Part shown: piece by piece, positions 50,700 through 59,504 of the stretch
How positions within the stretch are numbered: the stretch's first letter is position 1
How the letters are laid out: the number at the start of each line of letters is the position of its first letter
Program-made: the position numbers and the translations under genes
Notes under the pieces: generated by a model
Databases searched by the model: none
Seen by the model: only the letters and a program-made list of their open reading frames with translations
Told to the model about the DNA's origin: nothing
Source of the DNA: Streptomyces sp. NBC_00483
GTDB lineage: Bacteria; Actinomycetota; Actinomycetes; Streptomycetales; Streptomycetaceae
Length of the DNA: 64,000 nt
Reading direction: 5' to 3'
Assembly: GCF_036013745.1 (NCBI RefSeq)
Contig: NZ_CP107880.1
Coordinates: 4,774,001-4,838,000, forward strand

Positions 50700-52009
50700 T
50701 GGGCGAGACTGCACGTCATGACGACTCCGCCAGCGGAGCGTGGCAGAGGACAGCCATCGCTGACCTCAAGGACATGTACACCACTTCCGGAGTCCTGGAC
50801 GACAAAGCTCGTGACCAGGCAGGCATCATCAGCTCGACGTATGTCGAGGACGGCAGGATCCGCACGCCCCAGCCTGGGACGCCTGCCCCAGATGGCTCGT
50901 CCCCCAATCGAGCAATCCTCAAGGAGGGCGATCTGGCCGTCGTACTCGTCAGGAGAACGGGCGATGCCGCTCTCGTCACTGCCGACCACGCGGGGTGGAC
51001 TGCATCCAGGTCGATCGGAATCGTTCGTGGGGATCCGCACGTCGTCAAGTGGCTGCGAATCTGGCTGCAAACGCCCACGGCGAAGTCACGGATCGATGAG
51101 GACGTGACGGCGCACGTCGAACCGACAGTGAGTCTCGGAACGCTCCGCCACATGCCTTTCCCTCTCCCCCCACCAGACATCATCACCACGTACGACACAG
51201 TCTTTCGCCTCATCGAAGAGATGATCCAGCTCCGCCAGGCGGCTGCCCGAAGGGCAATGGAATTGGCCGACGCAATCCATGACGACTACTGCTCCTCCTC
51301 GGGACCGGCCTGGAGGACACGACCGCTCGGCGAGGTCGCCAAGGCGAAAACGGGCACCGGTTCCGCGCGCTCTATTCCCCACAAGTCGAATGAGCCCGGT
51401 ATAGACGTAATTGCCCCGACCGATCTCTTCGACCTCCCGGTGCCCTATGTGTCGAATTTTCGCCTCAGCAGTCCCGCCCACAAGACGGCATGGCCGCCCG
51501 GCACCTTCATGCTGAGCACTCGACCTGACGGCACACACATCGCCGTGACGCAGCACCCGGCAACACCCACCCGAGGAGTCGTGGCGCTGCAGCCCACGGA
51601 CGAAAGTGACGGCTGGTGGCTGCTCCACGAGATGAGAAGCCGGAGCAGTGACATCGCGCAGGCAGCCCCGGGCCGGAACTCCCGAGAGATCTCCGCACGC
51701 GCTCTCACTCGCCTGAGCATCGCCTGGCCCGACCCGATCACCCGCGAAGACTTCCACTTCAAGGTCGATCCGCTGCACGCGACAGCACGGCAACTGGTTT
51801 CCGCAGTCTCGACGCTGAGCGCCCTCAAAGACGCGATCCTTCGCGACATCGCAGCAAAGGCCCGCACTGTCTTGGAGCGCGGGAAGGAGCCCGACCCAGG
51901 CGGCACACCTCTCGCCCCCGCGATCCTCCCCATGCCGCGCGAGGCCACAGCCGACCATGAGCCAGGATGGACTCCGGAAAGTCGACGGGAACCCGAGCGA
52001 GAACGGTGA
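50699..52009 (+). CDS. Type I specificity subunit (HsdS-like)
   Basis: 436 residues from the ATG that overlaps the methylase stop. Two target-recognition domains separated by helical spacers: the first ends LRHMPFPLPPPDIITTYDTV and the spacer LIEEMIQLRQAAARRAMELA, the second ends ALTRLSIAWPDPITREDF with the spacer VSAVSTLSALKDAILRDIAA. This repeat of a PxP loop and helix is the HsdS layout. It would set the sequence methylated by the upstream HsdM. The next gene starts 4 bp later. Confidence 0.8.
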   Translation: MGETARHDDSASGAWQRTAIADLKDMYTTSGVLDDKARDQAGIISSTYVEDGRIRTPQPGTPAPDGSSPNRAILKEGDLAVVLVRRTGDAALVTADHAGWTASRSIGIVRGDPHVVKWLRIWLQTPTAKSRIDEDVTAHVEPTVSLGTLRHMPFPLPPPDIITTYDTVFRLIEEMIQLRQAAARRAMELADAIHDDYCSSSGPAWRTRPLGEVAKAKTGTGSARSIPHKSNEPGIDVIAPTDLFDLPVPYVSNFRLSSPAHKTAWPPGTFMLSTRPDGTHIAVTQHPATPTRGVVALQPTDESDGWWLLHEMRSRSSDIAQAAPGRNSREISARALTRLSIAWPDPITREDFHFKVDPLHATARQLVSAVSTLSALKDAILRDIAAKARTVLERGKEPDPGGTPLAPAILPMPREATADHEPGWTPESRREPERER

Positions 52010-52013
52010 AGAG

Positions 52014-53177
52014 ATGAACGACAGGCCCCTGCTCAACCGCAGGCTGGACGGGCTCGGGACGACGATCTTCGCGGAGATGTCGGCGCTTGCGACGGCAACG
52101 GGAGCGATCAATCTGGGCCAGGGGTTCCCCGACACGGATGGTCCGGAGTCCGTACGTGAAGCGGCCGTACGCGCCCTGCGCGAAGGCCACGGCAACCAGT
52201 ACCCGCCGGGCCCCGGCATCCCCCAACTGCGCGCAGCCATCAGCGATCACCAGCGCCGCTTCTACGACCTGAGCTTCGACCCCGACACTGAAGTTCTGGT
52301 CACCGCGGGAGCGACGGAGGCGATCGCCGCATCCATGCTCGCTCTGCTCGAACCCGGCGACGAGGTGATCGCCTTCGAGCCCTTCTACGACTCGTACGCC
52401 GCGTGCATCGCGATGGCCGGCGCGAAGCGGATCCCCCTCACCCTGCACGCGCCGTCCTTCCGCCCGGACCTGGACGAGCTGCGCTCCAAGATCACCCCGC
52501 GCACCCGCCTCCTGCTCATCAACACCCCGCACAACCCGACGGGGATGGTGCTCACAGCCGAGGAGCAGAGCGCCATCGCGGCCCTCGCCATCGAGCACGA
52601 TCTGCTGGTCGTCACCGACGAGGTGTACGAGCACCTGGTCTTCGCCGGCGCCCACCGCCCCATCGCGGCCCTGCCCGGCATGCGTGAGCGCACGGTCACC
52701 ATCGGCTCCGCGGGCAAGACCTTCTCGTTCACGGGCTGGAAGGTTGGTTGGGTCACTGCGGAAGGTCCACTCCTCGCGGCCGTCCGGACGGCCAAGCAGT
52801 ATCTGACCTACGTCAGTTCGGGCCCGTTCCAGTACGCCATCGCCGAGGCGCTGCGACTGCCCGACTCGTACTTCGACGACTTCCGCGACGACCTGCGTCG
52901 CAAGCGCGACCTGCTCGGCGACGGCCTGCGCGCGGCCGGGTTCGAGGTCTACGAGCCGCAAGGCACGTACTTCATCACCACCGAGATCACCCCCTTCGGC
53001 GAGAAGGACGCCTACGCCTTCTGCCGTGCACTCCCGGAACGCTGCGGCGTCGTCGCCGTCCCCAACTCCGTCTTCTACGACGACCCCGAGGTCGGCCGCA
53101 GCCAGGTCCGCTTCACGTTCTGCAAGCGGGTCGAGGTCCTGGAGGAAGCGGTCGAGCGTCTCGGGACGCTGGCGTAG
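52014..53177 (+). CDS. Class I/II PLP aminotransferase, element-borne complete copy
   Basis: 387 residues from the ATG at 52014. All fold-type I landmarks are present: GQGFPDTDGPESVREAA, LLLINTPHNPTGMVLT, the aromatic DEVYEHLVF, and the PLP-binding Lys in TIGSAGKTFSFTGWKVGWV, then the C-terminal domain with RVRFTFCKR-like QVRFTFCKRVEVLEEA. It is closely similar to the interrupted host copy over its first 255 residues. Probable substrates are amino and keto acids such as N-succinyl-diaminopimelate or methionine/aspartate family; not resolved. It is last in the operon after hsdS and would replace the broken host gene. Confidence 0.92.
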   Translation: MNDRPLLNRRLDGLGTTIFAEMSALATATGAINLGQGFPDTDGPESVREAAVRALREGHGNQYPPGPGIPQLRAAISDHQRRFYDLSFDPDTEVLVTAGATEAIAASMLALLEPGDEVIAFEPFYDSYAACIAMAGAKRIPLTLHAPSFRPDLDELRSKITPRTRLLLINTPHNPTGMVLTAEEQSAIAALAIEHDLLVVTDEVYEHLVFAGAHRPIAALPGMRERTVTIGSAGKTFSFTGWKVGWVTAEGPLLAAVRTAKQYLTYVSSGPFQYAIAEALRLPDSYFDDFRDDLRRKRDLLGDGLRAAGFEVYEPQGTYFITTEITPFGEKDAYAFCRALPERCGVVAVPNSVFYDDPEVGRSQVRFTFCKRVEVLEEAVERLGTLA

Positions 53178-53252
53178 TCCGTTGCCCAGCCGATTCGACG
53201 TTGCGGAAGTTACGGTGCCGCTCTGCGCGGGATGCCACCTGGAGGCAGCGTC

Positions 53253-53557
53253 ATGAGCAGCGTTGCCGACACCCTGCTCGTCCTGGTGCCGCAGCTCTCC
53301 GGGCTGCGTGAGCCTCGCCGGTGCTGCGTCTGGTGCGATGCCGCGCTGGGCTCCGGACGCAACGTCGATCTCGGCGAACGCGAAGCAGGCGAACGCCACT
53401 GGTTCCCCCGCGCGGCTGCCCGCGTTGCACCGCGCGGGAGGTCTACCGGCAGCTCATAGAGCACACCAGTTCCTGCGAACAGTGCGTCGATGATGAGAGC
53501 TTGTGCGCTGCCTCGACGGACCTGCGCCGCGCACTACGGGAAGGGCAGCGTGGGTGA
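53253..53557 (+). pseudogene. Small zinc-finger protein, frameshifted
   Basis: A good start (GGAGG, then ATG at 53253) begins ADTLLVLVPQLSGLREPRRC with CCVWCDAALGSG. After GERHWFPR the reading frame has to shift (an extra GC at about 53413) to continue as GCPRCTAREVYRQLIEHTSS, then CEQCVDDESLC, to the stop at 53557. Together the two frames give a coherent protein of about 100 residues with three Cys pairs. It is either a mutated gene or a programmed or sequencing frameshift. Confidence 0.6.
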
Positions 53558-53979
53558 GCAGGCTCGCGACGCCGCAGCGCGGAGTCATCCCCTGCTACTG
53601 CCCCATCCGTAAGCCCGGCACAGAACTGCGCTGCACGCGCCCGCCAGCTCACGGCGGTGACCACCACGACTACACAGCGAACAGACGAACAGCTCCGGGA
53701 TTCGCCCAGGCACAACCTGGCCCGCCCGCGTCGGCGAGACGCAAACGGGCTGAAGACACCCGACACCGGGCACACCTGCGCGCCCGTCGGCGGGACCAGG
53801 CAGCCGCCCGGTTCGCCCTCAAGCTCGGATCCCAGGGCCTTACGCGTCAACGACGAAGTTCCGAGACGCTGTCGGCGGGATCCCCTTCCAGGATGGTCCA
53901 GCTCCACGAGCGACCGTCGACCGTCAGAGTGATGTCGTCTGCGATGCGCCATCCGCTCATCCATCGGCCACCACCGTGA
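53554..53979 (+). CDS. Small Cys/His protein
   Basis: Up to 141 residues from a GTG that overlaps the previous stop (GTGA). The N-terminus has possible zinc ligands (VIPCYCPIRKPGTELRCTR, then PPAHGGDHHDYT); the rest is Arg-rich and helical. The coupling to the zinc-finger gene supports translation, at least of the first part. The end overlaps the opposing gene at 53847. Function unknown. Confidence 0.5.
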   Translation: MSRLATPQRGVIPCYCPIRKPGTELRCTRPPAHGGDHHDYTANRRTAPGFAQAQPGPPASARRKRAEDTRHRAHLRARRRDQAAARFALKLGSQGLTRQRRSSETLSAGSPSRMVQLHERPSTVRVMSSAMRHPLIHRPPP

Positions 53980-54824
53980 TTGCGCGCCCGACACGAACAG
54001 GTGCATACATAGCCGAGTGCACCCATACAGCGAGGGTTGCACTTCTCGGAACGGTTGAACTCTCTGCCAAGCAGAATGCGGCCGTGCCGCTGCACAAGGG
54101 TGCCAGCGAGTTCGATGAAGTGGTCGGTGGACACGGCCCAGGAGTCGCTTTCCCGTTCCCACTCCGGCCTAGCTCGCCGATGTACGTAGTCGTGCACGAA
54201 CTGCTCATGCTTCTGCCAACCGTACTTGGGGATCCAGTAGCCGGTGCGCCCCTTGGCGGGAAGAGTGACGATGGGGGCGTCGGTGTCGCCCCACAGCGGG
54301 ATCCACGATGGTCTCGGTACAGGCACTTCCCGAATCGTGCTGCGCGGGCGGCGCGGCACTGAAGGCGACCTGTCGGAGTGGCCGGTCGGGGAGAGGGGTG
54401 CCCGGGGCGCTCCGGGCTGATAGCGCTGCTTTGCCGACTCCGGGCACTGCCCTGTCCGCCGGTCGGCGCGAGGATGGGCGAGCACCTTCCCAGTACGCCG
54501 ATCTATCCGTATGACGCCGCCACAGAGCCGACACCGGCCCTTCTCAGTAGGGGAAGTGGGCAAAAGCGCTCCCTTCGTACTGAGAGAGTCCGAATGCTTT
54601 GACGGGCTCAGGCCCTTCGGACGCGGCAGGCCCAGCGTAGGCGTGAAGTCCTGTGACGGACACCGAGTTGGAGATATCTGACTACACACCTGGCCATCAC
54701 GCCGAACTCCATCAGCGTGCATCAGGAGACCCTTCAGGAGACCGGAACGAGGGAGCTCGACAGATGCAGGGCCGCCAGGAGGCTGGCGCCAGACGTCCGG
54801 TATACCGGGATGGTCGGCGCTCAA
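53847..54824 (-). CDS. Hypothetical protein with two Cys clusters
   Basis: Up to 325 residues. A TTG at 54824 overlaps the stop of the upstream gene (TTGA), and an ATG at 54722 is another start. A zinc-knuckle-like CRLCGGVIRIDRRTGKV with GQCPES lies in the middle; the C-terminal part has FVHDYVHRRARPEWERESDS and CNPRCMGALGYVCTCSC. The first 80 residues are low-complexity and may not be translated. No family recognised. Confidence 0.5.
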   Translation of the reverse strand: MSADHPGIPDVWRQPPGGPASVELPRSGLLKGLLMHADGVRRDGQVCSQISPTRCPSQDFTPTLGLPRPKGLSPSKHSDSLSTKGALLPTSPTEKGRCRLCGGVIRIDRRTGKVLAHPRADRRTGQCPESAKQRYQPGAPRAPLSPTGHSDRSPSVPRRPRSTIREVPVPRPSWIPLWGDTDAPIVTLPAKGRTGYWIPKYGWQKHEQFVHDYVHRRARPEWERESDSWAVSTDHFIELAGTLVQRHGRILLGREFNRSEKCNPRCMGALGYVCTCSCRARNHGGGRWMSGWRIADDITLTVDGRSWSWTILEGDPADSVSELRR

Positions 54825-56077
54825 TCAGTCTTCTCGTCGCCTTGTTCGTCGTTCCCGCGCAGACGACGCGCTCTCTCGGCGATACCGGTGGAAAGCTTGC
54901 TCTTCACCGAATTGGCCCGGCCGAGCGTCTCGCTGCCGAGACTTCGGGCCGCATCAACACCCATTACTCCGGTTGCCAATGCATTGTCCCTCACTTCCAA
55001 GACAGCTTCCGTCCAGCGCCTCGCCTCAGATGAGTTTCCGCCGGTCTCGATTCCGAGCCGTACGTGAAAGTCATGGACGCCGGCCGCAGCCCGGTTGCTC
55101 GACTGGACCACAGTCGGGGACGTCGTCGGGTGCAGCAGCACCTTGGCGTTGGCCACGCCGGCAGCAGTGTTCATCCTGGCCAGCAGATTCTCGGTGCTCT
55201 GCGATATGTGCTCCAACCGGTCTTGCCGGGCAGCCTTCAGACCCAGGCGATGCCCGTTGAGCTCATCCGGGGAAGCGTCCAGCACCCTGTCGAGTTCGAG
55301 TACGGCGATCGCGTCCTGCAACCGGAAGGAGCGGGCAAGAACGGCGAGCCACTCCCGAACGATGCCCTCAGCCTCCTTGACCCTCGTGGCGAGATCACCG
55401 ATCTTGGTCTGCCTCTCCATGTTCTCCGCAAGCGCGTCGAGTTGACGCAACGCGTACGCCTGCGTCTCCGCAATCGTCGCCGGCGCGGCGTGCACCTTCG
55501 ACCAGGTAACTTCGTCGACCCTGCCCCGCTTCTCTCGGATGGTCATGGCCTCCTCGATCACGAAGCCCACTCCGATCATGCGGGCCAACACAGCGTCCTT
55601 CTGGGCACGCAGTACGTCGTCGACCTTCTTGTCGATCGCGGCGAGATAGTCAGTGATCTCGTCCATGGTCTGTTGCATCGCAACCTGCGCCATGAACTTC
55701 CCGGCGTTGGCAAGAGTCGTCGGGTTGGACAGGAGCGATCGGGGCGCGTGCGCGAACTCGAGGAATCCCTTGATCTGGCCCTTCTGCCCCTTCAGCACAC
55801 CCGTGCTGAGCCCTGTTTTCGCGCTCTCTCTCAGGCCATACTTCTTGATAAGCAGCGCCGATTTTGGTGTCAGCTTCACCCAGTGAGCGGAGTTGGCGGC
55901 GATCTCCGATGCTGCCTCGGCGGCTGCAGCACCCGTGGCGAAGACGGACTTGTACCATCGCGGCCCGAGGCTCTTGGACGGCAGTCCCTCCGAAGCGAGG
56001 AAGCTTTCGACATCCTTTGTGCTCCCCATGACTGTCAGCCCATCGCCGTCGCTGATCAGCTGAATCTCGTTGTCCAT
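54821..56077 (-). CDS. Conserved unknown protein beside the restriction operon
   Basis: 418 residues from the ATG at 56077. It opens with DNEIQLISDGDGLTVMGS, has a long helical middle (QVAMQQTMDEITDYLAAIDK, KVDDVLRAQKDAVLARMIGV) with coiled-coil character, and ends in charged residues. I recall very similar proteins in other actinobacteria but not a function. It is 157 bp downstream of hsdR on the same strand, so it may be a late member of the restriction operon. No catalytic motif or signal peptide is seen. Confidence 0.75.
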   Translation of the reverse strand: MDNEIQLISDGDGLTVMGSTKDVESFLASEGLPSKSLGPRWYKSVFATGAAAAEAASEIAANSAHWVKLTPKSALLIKKYGLRESAKTGLSTGVLKGQKGQIKGFLEFAHAPRSLLSNPTTLANAGKFMAQVAMQQTMDEITDYLAAIDKKVDDVLRAQKDAVLARMIGVGFVIEEAMTIREKRGRVDEVTWSKVHAAPATIAETQAYALRQLDALAENMERQTKIGDLATRVKEAEGIVREWLAVLARSFRLQDAIAVLELDRVLDASPDELNGHRLGLKAARQDRLEHISQSTENLLARMNTAAGVANAKVLLHPTTSPTVVQSSNRAAAGVHDFHVRLGIETGGNSSEARRWTEAVLEVRDNALATGVMGVDAARSLGSETLGRANSVKSKLSTGIAERARRLRGNDEQGDEKTD

Positions 56078-56234
56078 GGTCCGCTCCTGCAGTGGCTTCT
56101 CGCCGTCGAAGGTGGTCGGAGTTCGCAGAGTGATCGCCGGACCGCGGCCGAGGTCTTCCAAAAGCAGGAGACCTCGGCCCAGACCCGGCCGGGACGTGGG
56201 TGCACTGCCATTTCGCCGGCGTGGTCGCGCGGCC

Positions 56235-59200
56235 TCAGCTGTCGGGCATACCGGTCGTTGCCCACTCGTCGGCGAAGTGCTCCATCTGCTTCAGGACCAG
56301 GTCCACAGCCTCCGCGCGCCTGTCCGGCGGATAGCCGTGGCGGGCCAGCAGGCGCTTGATGGCGCTGCGGAGACCGGCGCGGACCGGTTCACGGGCGATC
56401 CAGTCGGGCTTGAGCTTCTTTTGGACCTCCGCGACGAGATCGCGGGCGATGCTCGCCAGGACTTCATCGCCCATGAGTTCCTGAGCCGTATCGTGTTCGG
56501 CTACGGCGTCGTAGAAGGCGAGCTCGCGCCAATTCAGCGGCGGATCGAACTTCTCGCCGCGCCGAGCGTCTTCGACCACCTCCTTGGCCATCTCGACCAG
56601 CTTGGCAATGAGTTCGGCGCTCGTGTACTGCTGCCGCGTGTACCGGATCATCAGGTCCTGCAGACGGTCGGAGAAGGCCGTGCGGCGGACGATGTTGTGA
56701 CGGGTGACCTCGCGCATCTTCTGCTCGATGAGCCGACGCAACGCCTCCGCCGCGAGGTGCGGGGTATCGCTTCCCTGGAGCTTGGCGACAACCGCGTCGT
56801 TGAGGTGCGTCAGGTCGGCCATCTCCAGGCCGGCCTCGGCGAACAGGTCCGATATGCCGCCGGTCTCGACCACAGACGAGGTCAGCTGGGCGAGGTACAG
56901 CTCGACGTCGCGGGCGACGGGCAGGCCGCGGGCTTCGCGGTCCGCCGCGTCGAGCTTGGCCATGTAGGCGCGGACCTCGACGAAGAACTGGATGTCCCGG
57001 CGCCAGGTCGGGTGATCCGGGAAACGTTCGCCGATGTTCGTGGCGCTGGCGGACAGCGCGTAGAAGCGCTCCAGGCGGTGGGAGTGGTCGCGGAAACGTC
57101 GGCCGACGGTCTGGCGGGGGTCGTCGAGCTGCTCCGGGTCGTTGCCGGGGGTACGCGGGTTCCGGAGGTACTCGGCGGCTCCACCAGCGGCGTTGACGAA
57201 CGCCTTCGCTGTCGGCTGTTCAAGACGCGCCCGCCAGTTGTAGCCGCGCAAGATGTCGCTGAGGATGCCGTACTCATTGCGCAACTCGTCCAGCGCGCGG
57301 TCTAGGTCTTGGCCGAGGGTGCGGTCCTCCTGGTCGGCATCCGTATACTCGGCGATCGCCTTTTGCAGGTTCTCCGTCAGCGGCGCGTAGCCGACGAGCA
57401 GACCGTCCTCCTTGCCGCGGAAACGGCGGTTGACCCGAGCGAGCGCCTGCATCAGGTTGGCGCCCTTGAGCGGACGGTCCAGGTACATGGTGTGGACCGG
57501 CGGAGCATCGAAACCGGTCAGCAGCATGTTGTTGACGATGAGCAGCTCCAGCTCGTCGTCGGGGTCTTTGGCCCGGTTGATGACCGCCTTACGCTGGCCG
57601 TCGGGCAGCGCGTGGACGAGCAGACGGTCCTCGTCCTTGCGGGAGTTCGAGGAGAAGACGATCTTCATCGCGCCCTTGGCCGGCTCGTCGTGGTGCCACT
57701 CCGGCCGCAACTCACGCAGGGCGTCGTAGACGCGGACGCAAATCTCACGGGTCGCGCAGACGACCATCGCCTTACCGGCTGCCCCGCCATCCTCGGAGAC
57801 GCCGACGAACGGTCGCATCCGCTCGCGCCGCTCCTCCCAATGCGCCACCAGGTCTTCGGCAAGGTCTCGGACACGGGCAGGTAAGCCGTACATGGCGTTC
57901 ATCGTGGCCACGGCGGTCTCGACCCGGCGGCGCTCGGTGTCATCGAGACCATCGGTGATGCGGTCGGCCTCTTCGTCGATCTGTGTCGGGTCGACGTCCT
58001 TGTCGAGGACGAGCTTGATGACGCGGCCCTCGTGGAAGACCTTGACCGTCGCGCCATCGTCGGCGGCCCTCTTGAGGTCGTAGATGTCGATGTAACGGCC
58101 GAAGACCTGGCGGGTGTTGCGGTCGGCCTCGGAGATCGGCGTTCCGGTGAATGCGAGGAGCGTGGCGTGCGGGAGGGCGTCGCGGAGGTGGCGGGCGTAG
58201 CCGTCGAGGTTGTCGTAGTGGCTGCGGTGGGCCTCATCGACGACGACCACGATGTTGCGCCGGTCGGAGAGCAACGGGTGGTCGGCCCCCGACTCCTTCT
58301 CCTTCTTGGTCTTGCCGAACTTCTGCAGGGTGGTGAAGAGGATGCCGCCGGTCCGCTTGGCCGCGAGCTCCTCCCGCAGTTGGGCCCGGGTCGATATCTG
58401 GAGGGGCGTACCCGGAAGGATCTCGCTCTCCAGGAAGGTGGAGTACAGCTGGTCGTCGAGGTCGTTGCGGTCGGTGATGACGACGACGGTCGGGTTCAAC
58501 AGCGCCGGGTCGCCCATCACCATCGCCGAGGTGAGCACCATCTCCTCGGACTTGCCCGAACCCTGCGTGTGCCAGACGACACCGGCCTTACCGTCTCCAG
58601 ATGCCGCCTCCCGCACCTTCTTCGCGGCCTCGATCACCGCGAAGTACTGGTGCGGCTTCGCGATGCGCTTCATCCGCTTGGCCGGGACGAAGTTGATGAA
58701 GGACCGGCACAGGGAGAGGAACCGAGGCTGGGTGAACAGCCCGTGCAGGGCCAGATCCTGGCCCGAGTCAAACACCCCATCGCTGTCCGCGGCGAACGGG
58801 TCGACCCGAGCCCCGGTCTCGTCCGTGTTCCACGGCGCGAAGTGCTCGTACGGAGTGAAGGGTGTGCCGTACTTGGCCGTGATGCCGTCGGAGAGCAGCA
58901 CCACCGCGTTGTAGCGGAAGGCGGTCGGGAATTCCTTCACGTACCGGGAGACCTGGGAGTGCGCGTCCTGGAGCGTGGCGCTCTCGTCGCCGGCACGCTT
59001 CAACTCCAGTACGGCGAGCGGGAGTCCATTGACGTACAGAACGATGTCGAAGCGGCGCCGCTTCTCGCCGTCGACAACGGTGACCTGGTTCAGCGCGCGG
59101 TACGTGTTCCCATCCGGGTCCGTCAGGTCGACGAGGCGGATGGTCGGGTTGCGCTCGGCACCGAAGGTGTCGGTGTAGACGACGGAGCGGATGCCGGTCG

Positions 59201-59504
59201 TCAGGTAACCGTGGGCGGTGCGGTTCTCCTCGTACGTGTCCTGCGACTCCGGGGTTGCAGCGACACCGACGGCGTCGCGGACGGCGTCGGGGGGCAGCTC
59301 GGGGTTGAGCCGCTCGACCGCCTCCTGGAGGTCGGGGTAGAGGATCAGGTCGTCCCAGGACTTACGGTGCCCGGAACCGGGGGCGAACTCGTTACCGGAT
59401 GCCGGCAGCCAGGCCAACTCGGCGAGCTCGTCGAGGGCGAGCAGTTCCCAGTCGGCTTCCAGGGGGCGGTGACTCTGGCTTCTTCCGCTCTCGTCGTACG
59501 TCAT
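56235..59504 (-). CDS. hsdR: Type I restriction enzyme, HsdR subunit
   Basis: 1089 residues, full length. The nuclease site is RFDIVLYVNGLPLAVLELK (Asp153, Glu167, Lys169; PD-ExK type). The translocase has Walker A TQGSGKS (315-319 core), DEAH box VVVVDEAHRSHYD (423-426) and later helicase motifs (FTGTPISEADRNT, MLLTGFDAP, QALARVNRRFRGK). It translocates and cleaves unmethylated DNA with HsdM and HsdS. Its ATG overlaps the hsdS stop by 4 bp. Confidence 0.97.
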   Translation of the reverse strand: MTYDESGRSQSHRPLEADWELLALDELAELAWLPASGNEFAPGSGHRKSWDDLILYPDLQEAVERLNPELPPDAVRDAVGVAATPESQDTYEENRTAHGYLTTGIRSVVYTDTFGAERNPTIRLVDLTDPDGNTYRALNQVTVVDGEKRRRFDIVLYVNGLPLAVLELKRAGDESATLQDAHSQVSRYVKEFPTAFRYNAVVLLSDGITAKYGTPFTPYEHFAPWNTDETGARVDPFAADSDGVFDSGQDLALHGLFTQPRFLSLCRSFINFVPAKRMKRIAKPHQYFAVIEAAKKVREAASGDGKAGVVWHTQGSGKSEEMVLTSAMVMGDPALLNPTVVVITDRNDLDDQLYSTFLESEILPGTPLQISTRAQLREELAAKRTGGILFTTLQKFGKTKKEKESGADHPLLSDRRNIVVVVDEAHRSHYDNLDGYARHLRDALPHATLLAFTGTPISEADRNTRQVFGRYIDIYDLKRAADDGATVKVFHEGRVIKLVLDKDVDPTQIDEEADRITDGLDDTERRRVETAVATMNAMYGLPARVRDLAEDLVAHWEERRERMRPFVGVSEDGGAAGKAMVVCATREICVRVYDALRELRPEWHHDEPAKGAMKIVFSSNSRKDEDRLLVHALPDGQRKAVINRAKDPDDELELLIVNNMLLTGFDAPPVHTMYLDRPLKGANLMQALARVNRRFRGKEDGLLVGYAPLTENLQKAIAEYTDADQEDRTLGQDLDRALDELRNEYGILSDILRGYNWRARLEQPTAKAFVNAAGGAAEYLRNPRTPGNDPEQLDDPRQTVGRRFRDHSHRLERFYALSASATNIGERFPDHPTWRRDIQFFVEVRAYMAKLDAADREARGLPVARDVELYLAQLTSSVVETGGISDLFAEAGLEMADLTHLNDAVVAKLQGSDTPHLAAEALRRLIEQKMREVTRHNIVRRTAFSDRLQDLMIRYTRQQYTSAELIAKLVEMAKEVVEDARRGEKFDPPLNWRELAFYDAVAEHDTAQELMGDEVLASIARDLVAEVQKKLKPDWIAREPVRAGLRSAIKRLLARHGYPPDRRAEAVDLVLKQMEHFADEWATTGMPDS

